DNA of 64,000 nt from Clostridium sp. (GCA_031272895.1 JAISSW010000012.1:1-64000); one strand, 5' to 3'; positions 1 through 8,884 are shown, numbered from the stretch's first letter. Notes: generated by a model from the letters alone, not told the origin. A program made the numbers and translations.

Positions 1-1462
1 AGCTTAAAACTCGCAATAACCAAAATCGGCGACCTATTATTGCGAGACAAAATCACACAGGATAAGGACGGGAACGCCATCACTGAAGTAAATTTGGCGA
101 TCCCGGACTATCAGCGTCCTTATAAATGGACAGCCAAGAACGCGATTCAGCTTCTTGACGACATTGTCGATGCCAAAAACGAAAACAAAGAAACCTACCG
201 TGTGGGAACTCTTATCCTCCACCGTGATGGCGGATTTTTACAATATCGTTGACGGTCAGCAGCGAACCATCACTTTTGCGCTGTTGCTGAGGACGTTGGG
301 CGCAGATGGGATTCGGTTTTTGGAGCAGTCTCTCGTCAACAATCCTCATAACATACGCAACATACCGAGTAATTATCGCGTTCTTGAAAGACGTGCCAAT
401 AATATCGCTGACGACAGAGACAGAAAAGAGTTGCTTGATTATATTCAAGACCACTGCGAACTCATTGTCGTAATCACCGACGATTTATCCGAAGCGTTTC
501 AATTCTTTGACTCGCAAAACGCTCGCGGTAAAAAGCTCTATCCGCACGATTTGCTGAAAGCCTATCATCTTCGCGAGATGAACGATTTAGATGTCGACGA
601 AACCGAAAAAATCGTTAAAAGCTGGGAGGATTTAGACCAAAAAGAACTCTCGGAACTCTTCAGTGATTACCTTTATCGCGTTAAAGAATGGACAAAGGGA
701 AATCGAGCATGGGAGCTGACCGAGCATAATATACACAAGTTTAAGGGTGTCACTCGGCACGACAATTTTCCATACGCGCAATTTTATAAAGGCGCGTTTT
801 CATACGCTGATATGATTAACAATTCCGCTATGCCTTTCGTTTCCGGCATACGGAATCTCAAACCATTTCAGTTGGATACGCCCATTGTGGCGGGTAAGCC
901 GTTCTTTGATTACGCAAGGCACTACTTCGACATTCTCAAAGACATCCAAAACAACGATAAATACGAGGGCTATTATATAAATGACAATGACATCGTAAAA
1001 ACGCTGAATCTCAGAACTTATCGGAATGGCGTCGGTAACCGCATAACCCGTTTGCTATTTGACACGGCAATCTTACTTTATGTCGACAGGTTCTGCCCCG
1101 AACGTCCCACAAAAGCAGACACAGAAATGCTGGATCAGTTTGTGGTGTTTGCGTTCATTTGGGCATATTCACTCCGAGCGCAGTATTATAATGTCAGTTG
1201 GCTTGCAGCGCAAAATTATATTATGGGGACTGCTCCTGCCGGTGTCGGTGTAAAAAACGCCCTCAACATCTATAAGCTCATCACCGACGCGGATTCTCCG
1301 GCTTCGCTTCTTTCCGCGCTTTCCGATAGCATAGTTCCATTGCCTGTTAGTATTATTGTGGCGAAAAAAGATAACGTCGAAGAAAAGGAAGACGACGTTT
1401 ACCAAAACTATCTCCACTATTTCAAGGTAAATAAATTCATGGAGGGCGAAGATGAAGACTAA
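1..1462 (+). pseudogene. DUF262 (GmrSD-like) protein, 5' truncated by window edge, frameshifted
   Basis: The reading frame is open from base 1, so the gene starts outside the window. Frame 1 carries the DUF262 N-terminal motif DYQRPYKW and GTLILHRDGG, then hits a stop at 250-252. Frame 2 resumes with NIVDGQQRTITF, the DUF262 DGQQR nucleotide-binding motif, and runs to 1462. Removing one T from the T5 run at 235-239 fuses the two halves cleanly into GGFYNIVDGQQRT. DUF262 proteins belong to GmrSD-type modification-dependent restriction or other phage-defence systems. No HNH/DUF1524 motif is visible in the C-terminal part, unlike the next gene. The stop overlaps the start of the following DUF262 gene by 11 bases, so the two were co-translated. 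The shift may be real decay or a sequencing error. Confidence 0.8.
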
Positions 1463-3455
1463 AGCTTTACCTCTTAGGGAAATGTCAATTGCCGAAATCT
1501 ACAATGGCGACAAAGCAACATATGAAGTGCCGATATGCCAGAGAAACTATGCGTGGGAAAAAGATGAGATTGCCGCGCTGATTCAAGATGTTTTCGATGC
1601 GCTTGATGCCAAAAAACCAACTTATTTTATTGGAACTCTGGTATCTTTTCATAAAGGCGACCAAGTCTACGAGGTAATCGATGGGCAACAGCGACTCACC
1701 ACGATTAACCTTGTGCTTGGTGCTTTGGGCGTTCCTCTTCAAAACAAGCTAACATACCGCGCGCGCAAGAAGTCAAACTACACCATTCAAAGCCTGCCAA
1801 ATTTTGAAATCGACGAAAAGGATAAAGGTATTGTAGAAGGGTTCAAGTTTGCCCAAACTGCACTTAATGAAATAGTCACTACCCACCGCGACGAATTTAG
1901 CGACTATTTTCAGAAACACGTTCATCTGATTCACTACCAAGTGCCGAAAGATATCGACTTAAATCACTACTTCGAGATTATGAATTCAAGGGGAGAGCAG
2001 CTGGAAAAGCACGAAATAATCAAGGCTCGGCTGCTTGGCGTGTTGGAACGCAATGCAGACAAGGCGAAGTTCAATCGCCTGTGGGAATACTGCAGCGAAA
2101 TGAATGTTTATATTCAACAGAAATATGCCGCAGATAAGTCTGCAGAAAAAATCTTCGGGAAAACTCTCGATAGTTTCGGCGACGTCGCAGATTTTGATGC
2201 CTTGCCGGATGTCGATGGTAGCGTTAACACACTAAAAATCAGCGAACTGATTACTCACAAGGGCGGAGATATTGAAAAACCACAAGACGATAAAATTGAT
2301 ACGTTTCAACCGATTATAGATTTTTCCAACTTTCTGCTTATCGTGCTGAAGCTCACGCGTATGGAGGAAAAGAACTTCAATCCGACAGCTTTTAATCTCG
2401 ACGACAAAGAGTTGATTTATGAGTTTGACAATGTGCAAGTTGATGAGGCTTTTGCAAAACGGTTCGGGTACAATTTGCTGATGGCTAAATTCCTGCTGGA
2501 TAATTACATTGTGCATCACGCCAATGAGGATGATACCATTAAAAACAATCCATGGCAATTGCAAAAATGGCATAAAGACGAAAAGAGGTATCTAAAAAAC
2601 CTAACCAGCGAAAGCGATACACAGCGCAAATTGGTACAGTTGATTTCTCTGTTCGAGGTGTCGTTTACCGCGCGGCAAAGGAAGAACTATCTTTTCTACT
2701 GTTTGTTGTACCTCTTTAACGATAGCGATTGGGATGTTGCTAAATACTGTGACTTCCTATCGGGGTTGGCAGACAAGTATTTCAGAGATGTTTATTTAGT
2801 GTCGGAAAATCTAAACGAAATCAACACACCGAAACCCGGTAGCTTTGACAGCACCATTCTGCGCGGCAACGCACTTAATGTCGAAGTGGTCAATGACAGC
2901 TTTGATTTCACGGAGATCTATGGTAACGGCGTGGAAGCATCAGCTGGGATTCCGCTATTTGTGTTCAATTATCTCGACTACAAGCTATGGAAAAAATATG
3001 CTGATGAGCTTCGTGGCGAGAAAACAAAGGAAGACAGTCACGAACGTAAAGAATTCTTTGCCGCTCTTGGGTGTGGAGATTTCGGATTGAAGGTGTTCGA
3101 GCAGTTCTATTTTTCCAGAACGCGCAGAAGTTTGGAGCATTATTATCCGCAAGCAAATGCCGCGGGCGAAGACGGATTACCTAACGAGGCGCAAATTAAC
3201 TGCCTCGGCAACTACGCCATGATTGGCAGTGAGGCGAACAGCTCGGGCTCTAATTGGACACCTAAAACGAAGCTCGACCATTACTTGGATACTTCGGGGA
3301 AAATACGCCAGGTCAGTGTTGCTTCAATCAAGTTTATGATTATGATGCAGATTTGCAAGGATAATCAAAATGTCCGCAACGGCGGCGCGGAGTGGGTTTT
3401 CGAGGACATCATAGAGCATCAGCGCAAAATGCTGGAGGTATTGATTAGTGAATAA
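1452..3455 (+). CDS. DUF262 plus DUF1524-type HNH endonuclease-like protein
   Basis: A 667-residue protein. The DUF262 half shows CQRNYAWEKDEI (about residues 29-40), FIGTLV and VIDGQQRLTTI (DGQQR at 77-81). Near the C-terminus, EHYYPQ (about 562-567) followed by CLGNYAMIGSEANSSGSNW resembles the DUF1524 His-Me finger nuclease pattern EHxxPQ...LGNxxxxxxxxNS. In GmrSD-type enzymes DUF262 binds and hydrolyses nucleotide and DUF1524 cuts modified DNA; this role is inferred from family. It overlaps the upstream DUF262 gene, so the pair probably works as one complex in which only this member carries the nuclease. The gene is intact although its partner is frameshifted. Base composition is AT-rich like the rest of the island. 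Confidence 0.8.
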   Translation: MKTKALPLREMSIAEIYNGDKATYEVPICQRNYAWEKDEIAALIQDVFDALDAKKPTYFIGTLVSFHKGDQVYEVIDGQQRLTTINLVLGALGVPLQNKLTYRARKKSNYTIQSLPNFEIDEKDKGIVEGFKFAQTALNEIVTTHRDEFSDYFQKHVHLIHYQVPKDIDLNHYFEIMNSRGEQLEKHEIIKARLLGVLERNADKAKFNRLWEYCSEMNVYIQQKYAADKSAEKIFGKTLDSFGDVADFDALPDVDGSVNTLKISELITHKGGDIEKPQDDKIDTFQPIIDFSNFLLIVLKLTRMEEKNFNPTAFNLDDKELIYEFDNVQVDEAFAKRFGYNLLMAKFLLDNYIVHHANEDDTIKNNPWQLQKWHKDEKRYLKNLTSESDTQRKLVQLISLFEVSFTARQRKNYLFYCLLYLFNDSDWDVAKYCDFLSGLADKYFRDVYLVSENLNEINTPKPGSFDSTILRGNALNVEVVNDSFDFTEIYGNGVEASAGIPLFVFNYLDYKLWKKYADELRGEKTKEDSHERKEFFAALGCGDFGLKVFEQFYFSRTRRSLEHYYPQANAAGEDGLPNEAQINCLGNYAMIGSEANSSGSNWTPKTKLDHYLDTSGKIRQVSVASIKFMIMMQICKDNQNVRNGGAEWVFEDIIEHQRKMLEVLISE

Positions 3456-3468
3456 GGATGAAAGACTT

Positions 3469-3609
3469 ATGACCAGACAAGCCATTATCGACTATTGTCT
3501 GACGTTCCCCGCCGTGTATCTGGATTACCCATTCGATGATGGCGTAACAGCTGAAACGGCGACCGCGACATTGCGGCATCGGGCGAACAAGAAAATCTTT
3601 GCTTTCACC
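3469..3609 (+). pseudogene. N-terminal fragment of MmcQ/YjbR family protein
   Basis: The first 47 or so residues (MTRQAIIDYCLTFPAVYLDY, then PFDD, RHRANKKIFAF) match the start of MmcQ/YjbR-type DNA-binding proteins, which are usually about 110-120 residues long. Similarity stops after KKIFAF; the frame then reads through unrelated sequence to 3933, antisense to a recombinase scrap. The fragment starts 14 bases after the DUF262 gene, so it was probably the tail gene of that operon before being cut. An upstream GTG at 3448 is in frame, but the ATG at 3469 fits the family start. Loss of the conserved second half makes function unlikely. Confidence 0.6.
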
Positions 3610-3718
3610 CGTTTTCTTGTATCACTATCATCAATTCAAGGCAGCCAGAGTATCCTTACAGCATTTAAGTTGCTGACTAAGGACACTCCGAATTTTTATG
3701 CCATGTGGCCGGTTGTTG

Positions 3719-3985
3719 CTATGCTAAGAGTTCGCTTTTTTGCGCCGCAAGCTGTCCAGCCTTCGGCTCATAGCTCACCACAACGCCCTTGCGGGTCTGC
3801 ATTTGCACCGCAACATCCGGGATTTTCGCCTGCTCGGGAATCTCCACGGTACCCAAACCATGATACACGATTCTCAATCGTTGCCGCCACACACCGTCAA
3901 TCTTTTCTGCCTGATGCACTTCGATGCGGTTGACAAGCTCGCTGAGCATATACGGCGTGAGTTTTTCGCCACGCGGCGGCAGGAT
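3719..3985 (-). pseudogene. C-terminal remnant of large serine recombinase (DUF4368 region)
   Basis: The minus strand reads LTPYMLSELVNRIEVHQAEK, then IDGVWRQRL and later TRKGVVVSYEP, which is the C-terminal DUF4368-type signature of Tn4451/TnpX-like large serine recombinases. Only about 88 residues remain; an in-frame TAA bounds the fragment upstream at 3986-3988, and the resolvase catalytic and recombinase domains are absent. It therefore marks a former mobile element. It abuts the truncated YjbR gene, suggesting that insertion or imprecise loss of this element cut that gene. Recognition rests on recalled family motifs rather than a search. Confidence 0.6.
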
Positions 3986-4053
3986 TTATGGAAGCAGAAG
4001 GGGGGTTCCGCAGAGTCAATGGCTATCGGCAAAATCCGTTTCGGTTAAACGCG

Positions 4054-4082
4054 TTGACATAAGGGCGATAAGCTGTTATACT
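4054..4082 (+). promoter_or_regulatory. Sigma-A-type promoter of the PD-(D/E)XK gene
   Basis: A consensus -35 TTGACA (4054-4059) lies 17 bases before -10 TATACT (4077-4082). The transcript would carry a leader of about 100 bases with small hairpins (GACC/GGTC near 4089-4100 and GACGGT/ACACCGTC near 4135-4152) before the nuclease gene at 4195. Confidence 0.75.
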
Positions 4083-4194
4083 AAGCGCATGACCGACAGG
4101 TCAGATCCCGGGGGCGCGGCCGCCCCAAATTCCACGACGGTTGGGACACCGTCTGGCTGATATGGTAGAAAAACTGTAATAAGGAGGGCAATCA

Positions 4195-5313
4195 ATGCTA
4201 AATCTACAAGAAATAAGAGAGTTCTTAGAAAACTTGCCTGTTGCAACTATAAAAGCAAAAGAATTTACACTTGCTGATATATTCCGCAAAAATCGCAACG
4301 AGAACTTTTCAAGCGATTGGTTGGCGTTTATTTTAGACCCTATTCATTTCAAATCTTATGAGCCGTTAAATGCTTTTTTGAGATTACTTGACATACCAAC
4401 ACTTGACGAAAATCAAGAAGTAACTGTGGAAAGAGAAGTTTCACTTGGCGAATACGGAAGAATTGATTTGCTAATTACAACAGATGATTATTTAATTGGC
4501 ATAGAGAACAAAATCGATGCGTGGACGAGAGAAAATCAATGTGAAGATTATGCTGTTGCATTGAAAGAACAAAAAGGCGAAAAGCAAGCCGTAGGCGTTC
4601 TATTATCGCCCCAAAGCAATGGTGTATTGTCTGCAAATGGTTTTGTTGATTTGTCTTATGAGCAACTAATTGAGGAACTAAAAGGCATTTCAATAGATTT
4701 TATCAACAATTTGCGTTCTGCATTTTTGCTGAAAGATTATATCACTTATATGGAGGAAAACATTATGAAAAATGATGTAATATTTGACATCGAGGACAAG
4801 ACTACCGCTTATTTGTTGGGGCAAATTGATAAAATCGATAGTATCAACGACCTGTTGGCTACTCAAAAAGGTAATATGAAGAATTATATCGAAAGTGCGA
4901 TGATAGATATTGCAAGCCAGTTAGGCGTTGAATGGAGAGTTTTCGTTAGCGGTGGTGCAGGTTATTGGCAATTTTATAAGAACTTTTGGAATGATAAAGA
5001 CGTCAACATACATTATGAGGTGGCAGCCATTACAAGGTCTAAAAATAGCTTAGCATATACGAGTTATCAAATAGTTCTTCACGAAGAAAGTTTAAAAAAA
5101 CCGAAACACTTCAGAGACGGCTTTAAGCCTATCAAGGCAGAAATACAGCGACTGTTTCCATATAAAGAATATAATTTGGATTTTTCTAGCAATGAAAACT
5201 TTAAGAAAAGCCTTGATGATATTTTAGGGAATTTATTATCAATGGCTGAAAAAACAAGCGGAATGATTGATAAATATATTGCCGAAAACGCAAATGAGAA
5301 TATTGAACAATAG
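4195..5313 (+). CDS. PD-(D/E)XK nuclease superfamily protein (PDDEXK_4-like)
   Basis: A 372-residue protein with the nuclease core GRIDLLITTDDYLIGIENKI at about residues 88-107. D91, E104 and K106 form the D...ExK triad expected of PD-(D/E)XK enzymes. The N-terminal block NENFSSDWLAFILDP is typical of PDDEXK_4 proteins, which are linked to defence or DNA repair and are often stand-alone. AAGGAGG sits seven bases before the ATG. A strong promoter lies upstream at 4054-4082. The island context with DUF262 genes and recombinase scraps fits a defence role, but the substrate cannot be told from sequence. Confidence 0.75.
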   Translation: MLNLQEIREFLENLPVATIKAKEFTLADIFRKNRNENFSSDWLAFILDPIHFKSYEPLNAFLRLLDIPTLDENQEVTVEREVSLGEYGRIDLLITTDDYLIGIENKIDAWTRENQCEDYAVALKEQKGEKQAVGVLLSPQSNGVLSANGFVDLSYEQLIEELKGISIDFINNLRSAFLLKDYITYMEENIMKNDVIFDIEDKTTAYLLGQIDKIDSINDLLATQKGNMKNYIESAMIDIASQLGVEWRVFVSGGAGYWQFYKNFWNDKDVNIHYEVAAITRSKNSLAYTSYQIVLHEESLKKPKHFRDGFKPIKAEIQRLFPYKEYNLDFSSNENFKKSLDDILGNLLSMAEKTSGMIDKYIAENANENIEQ

Positions 5314-5329
5314 AAAAGGGGTAATTGCA

Positions 5330-5449
5330 ATGGATTATACTTTTACAAATTCGCATCTATATACTGCAAAATATATAGAGGTAACATTTCAAGTTGATAT
5401 TGGCAATTCAAAGGCTGGGCAAGGAACTGGCTTTATGACGGTTGGATAG
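5330..5449 (+). CDS. Small ORF of unknown function, 39 aa
   Basis: A 39-residue reading frame begins 16 bases after the nuclease gene with AAAAGGGG upstream of the ATG. It starts MDYTFTNSHLYTAKYIEV and ends GTGFMTVG. No family is recognised. It may be a genuine small protein or the leftover N-terminus of a larger toxin-module gene, since the next 2.5 kb is built of such pieces. Confidence 0.35.
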   Translation: MDYTFTNSHLYTAKYIEVTFQVDIGNSKAGQGTGFMTVG

Positions 5450-5478
5450 TGTCCGTTTAGCGTTGAAGGAGTGATTTT

Positions 5479-5843
5479 ATGAATTTGCTAATACTTTTGG
5501 AAATACTACTTTTTTACTCTATACCTATATTACTGGTTTTTCTGATTTGCTTATTTAAGCAGATTCGCAGTAAAAAAAGTATGCTATTGAACTATTTATT
5601 TCAATTATATTTGGCTTCTTATCAATATTATCAGTAATATATTATTATAGCCCGAATCATTATTTGCAAGAAATGGCTTTTGCTGCCGCGACATCTCTTA
5701 TGTGTTTTCCTATAGTAATGTTAATTATTACGTGTTATGTCATTGCTTTAAGGCTGCTGAGGAAAAATGAGAAATTATTGGCAGCTGTAGTCGCGTTGAT
5801 ATCCACTATAATAGTCATATTTTTCTTTATTGTCACGTTATAA
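5479..5843 (+). pseudogene. Four-TM membrane protein, frameshifted; immunity-like
   Basis: From the ATG at 5479 (ribosome site GAAGGAG) the first frame gives one membrane segment, LLILLEILLFYSIPILLVFL, and stops at 5635-5637. A second frame continues with FISIIFGFLSILSVIYYY and two more hydrophobic segments to a TAA at 5841-5843. Adding one A to the A7 run at 5572-5578 joins them into a continuous protein of about 121 residues with four TM helices (...RSKKKYAIELF...). The TM spacing, with a Lys-rich loop after helix 1, resembles the intact gene at 7613-8011. Both are plausible membrane immunity proteins for polymorphic toxins. Inactivation may be real or an indel error. Confidence 0.55.
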
Positions 5844-6120
5844 CTGCAGAACCTTAGAGTTTGTTACTTGACAAGCTACAACGATAATGTGTATACTTAT
5901 GGTGAGAACGGTCTGCGCACGAGCAAGAACGGCACTGAGTTTTAATAGGGGGCTAAATACATACGTTTTTGTTCCTATTGAAATTGTTGAATGGACTGTT
6001 TCATCGTTGCATACTGTGATAGAAACCGTCTACAAATGGCACTATACTTGGTATGACAAATTGTTCCCAAACTCACTAGAAAAATACATTGAAAATTATA
6101 TTTATTTGAATATCTCGTAA
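5844..6120 (+). pseudogene. RHS core fragment with orphan toxin tail
   Basis: Directly after the preceding stop the frame reads LTSYNDNVYTYGENGLRTSK then NGTEF-stop. This is an RHS/YD-repeat end segment of the sort that precedes a variable C-terminal toxin. A tail of about 58 residues (FNRGLNTYVFVPIEIVEW... to ENYIYLNIS) follows in another frame. Deleting one T from the T4 run at 5940-5943 fuses the two as TEFNRGLNTY. The tail is rich in aromatic residues and matches no toxin I know. An immunity-like gene follows 38 bases later. The layout (RHS seed, tail, immunity) is that of a displaced polymorphic-toxin cassette. Confidence 0.55.
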
Positions 6121-6158
6121 AATCAGGACTAAAATTTTAGTTAAGGTGGTATGCGCTT

Positions 6159-6761
6159 ATGAAAATAAAAGCAAAAACTGTTGTTTTGTTAATTGCAGTA
6201 GCTATGGCTGTAGTATTCGTCCTAGGTTCGTTACGAACATTTGAACCGCACGAATTGCCGGCCGATTTATCAGAATTGCCATTTTCTTTGATTAATTATG
6301 AAGAACTTGAAGGCGGCATTTCATATGAACGGCACAAACGGCCAAAGGAATTTTCAACTGAAGACTTAGGCTATCCAATTGAAAACAGTTACCGGATTGA
6401 GTATAGTTTGTTCAATTTTCGAATATATCATGCAACACAAACACTTGATGTCACATATAAAAACGGGGATGTCGGATATTTTGTATTTCGCACCTGGATT
6501 GAGCGTCTGCCAATATGGATTCCGACGCTGTCGCTAGTTGAATTTATGGAAAAATATTCCTTTGTAACTGAACCCATGGAGTATATAGAGTATCAGGATA
6601 CAGCTTTTGATGAAGTGCGATATTTGTTAGAGTGGGAGGCAACCGGCGGAATGAGAGTGTTTGCCAAAAAAGGCCGCACATACTACAGGTGGCATTATCA
6701 AGGAAAGGCAGAATTAAGCAAACTGCTTGAATTGGCAGAAATTACTTATACTAAAAATTAA
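6159..6761 (+). CDS. Membrane-anchored secreted protein, candidate immunity protein
   Basis: A 200-residue protein with an N-terminal signal anchor (AKTVVLLIAVAMAVVFVLGS, about residues 5-24) and an otherwise soluble, probably extracytoplasmic, domain. No catalytic motif or known family is recognised. AAGGTGG lies upstream of the ATG. It follows an orphan RHS tail, so an immunity role is inferred from position alone. The general architecture (short anchor plus mixed globular domain of about 170 residues) is shared with the next gene at 6854, but the two show no clear sequence match. Confidence 0.5.
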   Translation: MKIKAKTVVLLIAVAMAVVFVLGSLRTFEPHELPADLSELPFSLINYEELEGGISYERHKRPKEFSTEDLGYPIENSYRIEYSLFNFRIYHATQTLDVTYKNGDVGYFVFRTWIERLPIWIPTLSLVEFMEKYSFVTEPMEYIEYQDTAFDEVRYLLEWEATGGMRVFAKKGRTYYRWHYQGKAELSKLLELAEITYTKN

Positions 6762-6853
6762 CCCACCGCCACCTGAAAAGCTGAATAATCACGTTTAACC
6801 CAAAGGCGACGGCACGGTTAAGCCCCATACATAATTTTTAGGGATGTGTTATT

Positions 6854-7492
6854 ATGAAATCTAAAAAGAAACTCTTATTAATTGCAATTTCCGTAGCTGT
6901 ATTACTTGTAGCTTCTGTTAGCGCGATACTGTTAATTTCAGCAAAAACCGGGCCAAAGCTGAATCAAAAGTATCCGATTTCACAGCTTGAAGACCTAGCT
7001 GAACCTCATATTGATCTACGAACGCTCGAAAAATCTGTCAGACTTGAATATGTCCCGGCGGATAAGTCTAGTTCAACGTCAAACTGTATCATAAAAGGCG
7101 GCGTAGAATTATATGATATCAATGTTTATCAGACATACTATGCGTATTCGCTTGAGACCGGCAATCAACTCTACATTGATTACACCTTGCCATCAACTGG
7201 CAAAAGAATGAATCTTGAGGTTATTTTGACGACACATTATTTCAAAGAAAACGGCGACCAAACAATAGAAAAAGCTTTGGCCCATTTTCCATATGATGTG
7301 TCATCAAAGACTGAAAGCGAAACCGTCGATGCACGCTTTGAAACGTGCTGGGTAAGCACACATGAAAGCGAGTATAGACCAAACGATATCAGCATTCTGG
7401 TCATCAGAGATAATCAAATTATGTATTTAGAGTACAGCGGCGGATTCTTGTCAACAGAAAAGCTACTTGATGAGCTTGATCGCATTCTTTGA
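6854..7492 (+). CDS. Membrane-anchored secreted protein, candidate immunity protein
   Basis: A 212-residue protein with a basic N-terminus (MKSKKK) and a single hydrophobic segment (LLLIAISVAVLLVASVSAIL), then a soluble region with no recognised domain. The ribosome site is weak (AGGGATG). The 92 bases before it hold no convincing gene. A toxin-tail-like fragment follows its stop in the same frame, mirroring the arrangement at 5844. Function as an immunity protein is inference from the neighbours. Confidence 0.5.
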   Translation: MKSKKKLLLIAISVAVLLVASVSAILLISAKTGPKLNQKYPISQLEDLAEPHIDLRTLEKSVRLEYVPADKSSSTSNCIIKGGVELYDINVYQTYYAYSLETGNQLYIDYTLPSTGKRMNLEVILTTHYFKENGDQTIEKALAHFPYDVSSKTESETVDARFETCWVSTHESEYRPNDISILVIRDNQIMYLEYSGGFLSTEKLLDELDRIL

Positions 7493-7600
7493 GTATCCGA
7501 ATTGGTGCCGGGACCCGGTTGGGCAATAGCAGGAGGTATCGTCGTCGGCGTAGGAATTTCACTTGGTGCTGATTGGCTCAAAACAAATCTTATTGGCTGA
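7493..7600 (+). pseudogene. Gly-rich C-terminal fragment resembling a polymorphic-toxin tail
   Basis: After the stop of the preceding gene the same frame reads LVPGPGWAIAGGIVVGVGIS then LGADWLKTNLIG-stop. Short glycine-rich hydrophobic endings of this kind are common at the C-termini of RHS and other secreted toxins. No start codon with a ribosome site precedes it, so it is not an independent gene. The stop is followed within 12 bases by the ATG of a membrane protein, as expected of a toxin-immunity boundary. Confidence 0.45.
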
Positions 7601-7612
7601 TTGGAGGATGTT

Positions 7613-8011
7613 ATGATTCACTATATGAAAGAACTTCCAATAATAATCACGATTCCAGTGCTATCAATCTTATTCATCGTTATGATTGCCGGAGTCTTTA
7701 AGTTTAAAAAAAATAAAACAACTTATACAGTAGCCATACTTTTTATTATGCTAGCACTTATTTGTGTTGTTAGCATAATTTACAAGTTGTTGGAATTCTA
7801 TTTTCCAAACGGGGGGCTATATGATGTGTGTGGAGCTGTTTTGATATCATTAGTAATAATAGTGCTACTATACCTTATCATTTTGACTATGTATCGCTAT
7901 TCAAAGAAACAGATTTCACCAGAACGTGTGGCATTTGCTAGGATAGCCTTATGTTGTGCTGTATTTTTGATTCTCATAGCGATATTCGTTGCGATAATGT
8001 TGAGGCAATAA
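7613..8011 (+). CDS. Four-TM membrane protein, candidate immunity protein
   Basis: A 132-residue protein with four predicted membrane helices and a Lys-rich loop (KFKKNK) after helix 1. GGAGG at 7603-7607 decides for the ATG at 7613 rather than the TTG at 7601. It sits immediately downstream of a toxin-tail fragment. Its TM layout matches the frameshifted gene at 5479-5843, so the two may belong to one immunity family for membrane-acting toxins; that relationship is inference from topology. Confidence 0.55.
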   Translation: MIHYMKELPIIITIPVLSILFIVMIAGVFKFKKNKTTYTVAILFIMLALICVVSIIYKLLEFYFPNGGLYDVCGAVLISLVIIVLLYLIILTMYRYSKKQISPERVAFARIALCCAVFLILIAIFVAIMLRQ

Positions 8012-8106
8012 TGCAAATATGAGGAAAACGTTGCACAAAACTTTCCCGACGATAGGACCGGGGGTAACGATACTCTTTATCCATCATGTCAACAAAGCCA
8101 AGCTCT

Positions 8107-8280
8107 CTAAATCCATTTAAAAACATCAGCGACGACAAAAATCTGCTCTGCGACTGCAAGTCCCTCACCGATGAGATTGCCGAATTTGAGCGTGAGGTTG
8201 CTGTCCCGAGGGAGCTTTCCCGCAAAGACATCTTTGAAAATGCGCGCCAATTCCGTCACGCTGTCATTTGGTTTAATCAT
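8107..8280 (-). CDS. Small ORF, 57 aa, overlapping the lipoprotein gene
   Basis: An ATG at 8280 lies inside the last codons of the upstream lipoprotein gene (8-base overlap), suggesting translational coupling. The product begins MIKPNDSVTELARIFKDVF and ends AEQIFVVADVFKWI. No family is recognised. An overlapping frame on the plus strand (8086-8328) is also open, so coding status is uncertain. Confidence 0.35.
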   Translation of the reverse strand: MIKPNDSVTELARIFKDVFAGKLPRDSNLTLKFGNLIGEGLAVAEQIFVVADVFKWI

Positions 8281-8884
8281 CCATACGGTATATGTTATAT
8301 ATCAAAAAGTTCAAAATGTTTTCATTAGCAACCGCATTTTTTGACTCGGCAATCAAGTCTTTATTTTTCGTATACTCGATAATGCGTTGTGTTCTTTCTT
8401 TGTGTTCAACAAAATATCCTGAAAAATCTTCATCCCAAAGATATTCTACCGAAATTTTATTGTTAGACAGTGAGAGGTATCGATAGCGTTCCAATCCTCC
8501 GCCAACATTGAATAGAAAAATTCCCGGATACTTTTTGTTATTGGAAAAGAACGGATTCTGGTCAATGAATTCATAAGCGCCAAGTTTAATAATCTGATTA
8601 TTTGCAAAAGCATAAAAAACTTGTTGATATCCATTTGAAGTTATTAGCTCTGTAACCCCGTCATTATCCAAATCCTTTTCACAATAATAAATGCTTCCCC
8701 AATTAGCTTCGCCTGACCGGCGCAAAATCAAAGCAAATGCTTCTTTTTTGCTAAATATTGTATTCATGGTGCTAATTTCAGATTTAGGCAACACATTGTT
8801 TGGTGTTGTTGGTATATGTTCGCAAGCGAAAAACGTACATACAAATAAAACCAACAGAAGCAATATGTGCCACTTTTTCAACAT
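8273..8884 (-). CDS. Putative lipoprotein with Asp-rich metal-binding motif
   Basis: A 203-residue protein with an N-terminal signal peptide (WHILLLLVLFVCTFF) ending in FFAC, a loose lipobox with Cys about 21. DLDNDGVTEL at about residues 71-80 is a calcium-binding-type loop as found in FG-GAP-like secreted proteins. The rest is soluble and unassigned. GAGGTGAT precedes the ATG. The minus orientation is opposite to the toxin-immunity series and the composition is AT-rich. It may be another immunity or cell-surface protein of the island. Confidence 0.6.
   Translation of the reverse strand: MLKKWHILLLLVLFVCTFFACEHIPTTPNNVLPKSEISTMNTIFSKKEAFALILRRSGEANWGSIYYCEKDLDNDGVTELITSNGYQQVFYAFANNQIIKLGAYEFIDQNPFFSNNKKYPGIFLFNVGGGLERYRYLSLSNNKISVEYLWDEDFSGYFVEHKERTQRIIEYTKNKDLIAESKNAVANENILNFLIYNIYRMDD

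Noticed and set aside
4104-4126. Cloning-vector scar suggested by adjacent CCCGGG and GCGGCCGC
   Set aside because: Flanking sequence on both sides is ordinary for the island and includes a natural promoter; two GC-rich sites alone do not show vector.
3740-4160. Overlapping plus-strand ORFs
   Set aside because: They run antisense to the recombinase remnant or through the leader of the nuclease gene and lack family motifs.
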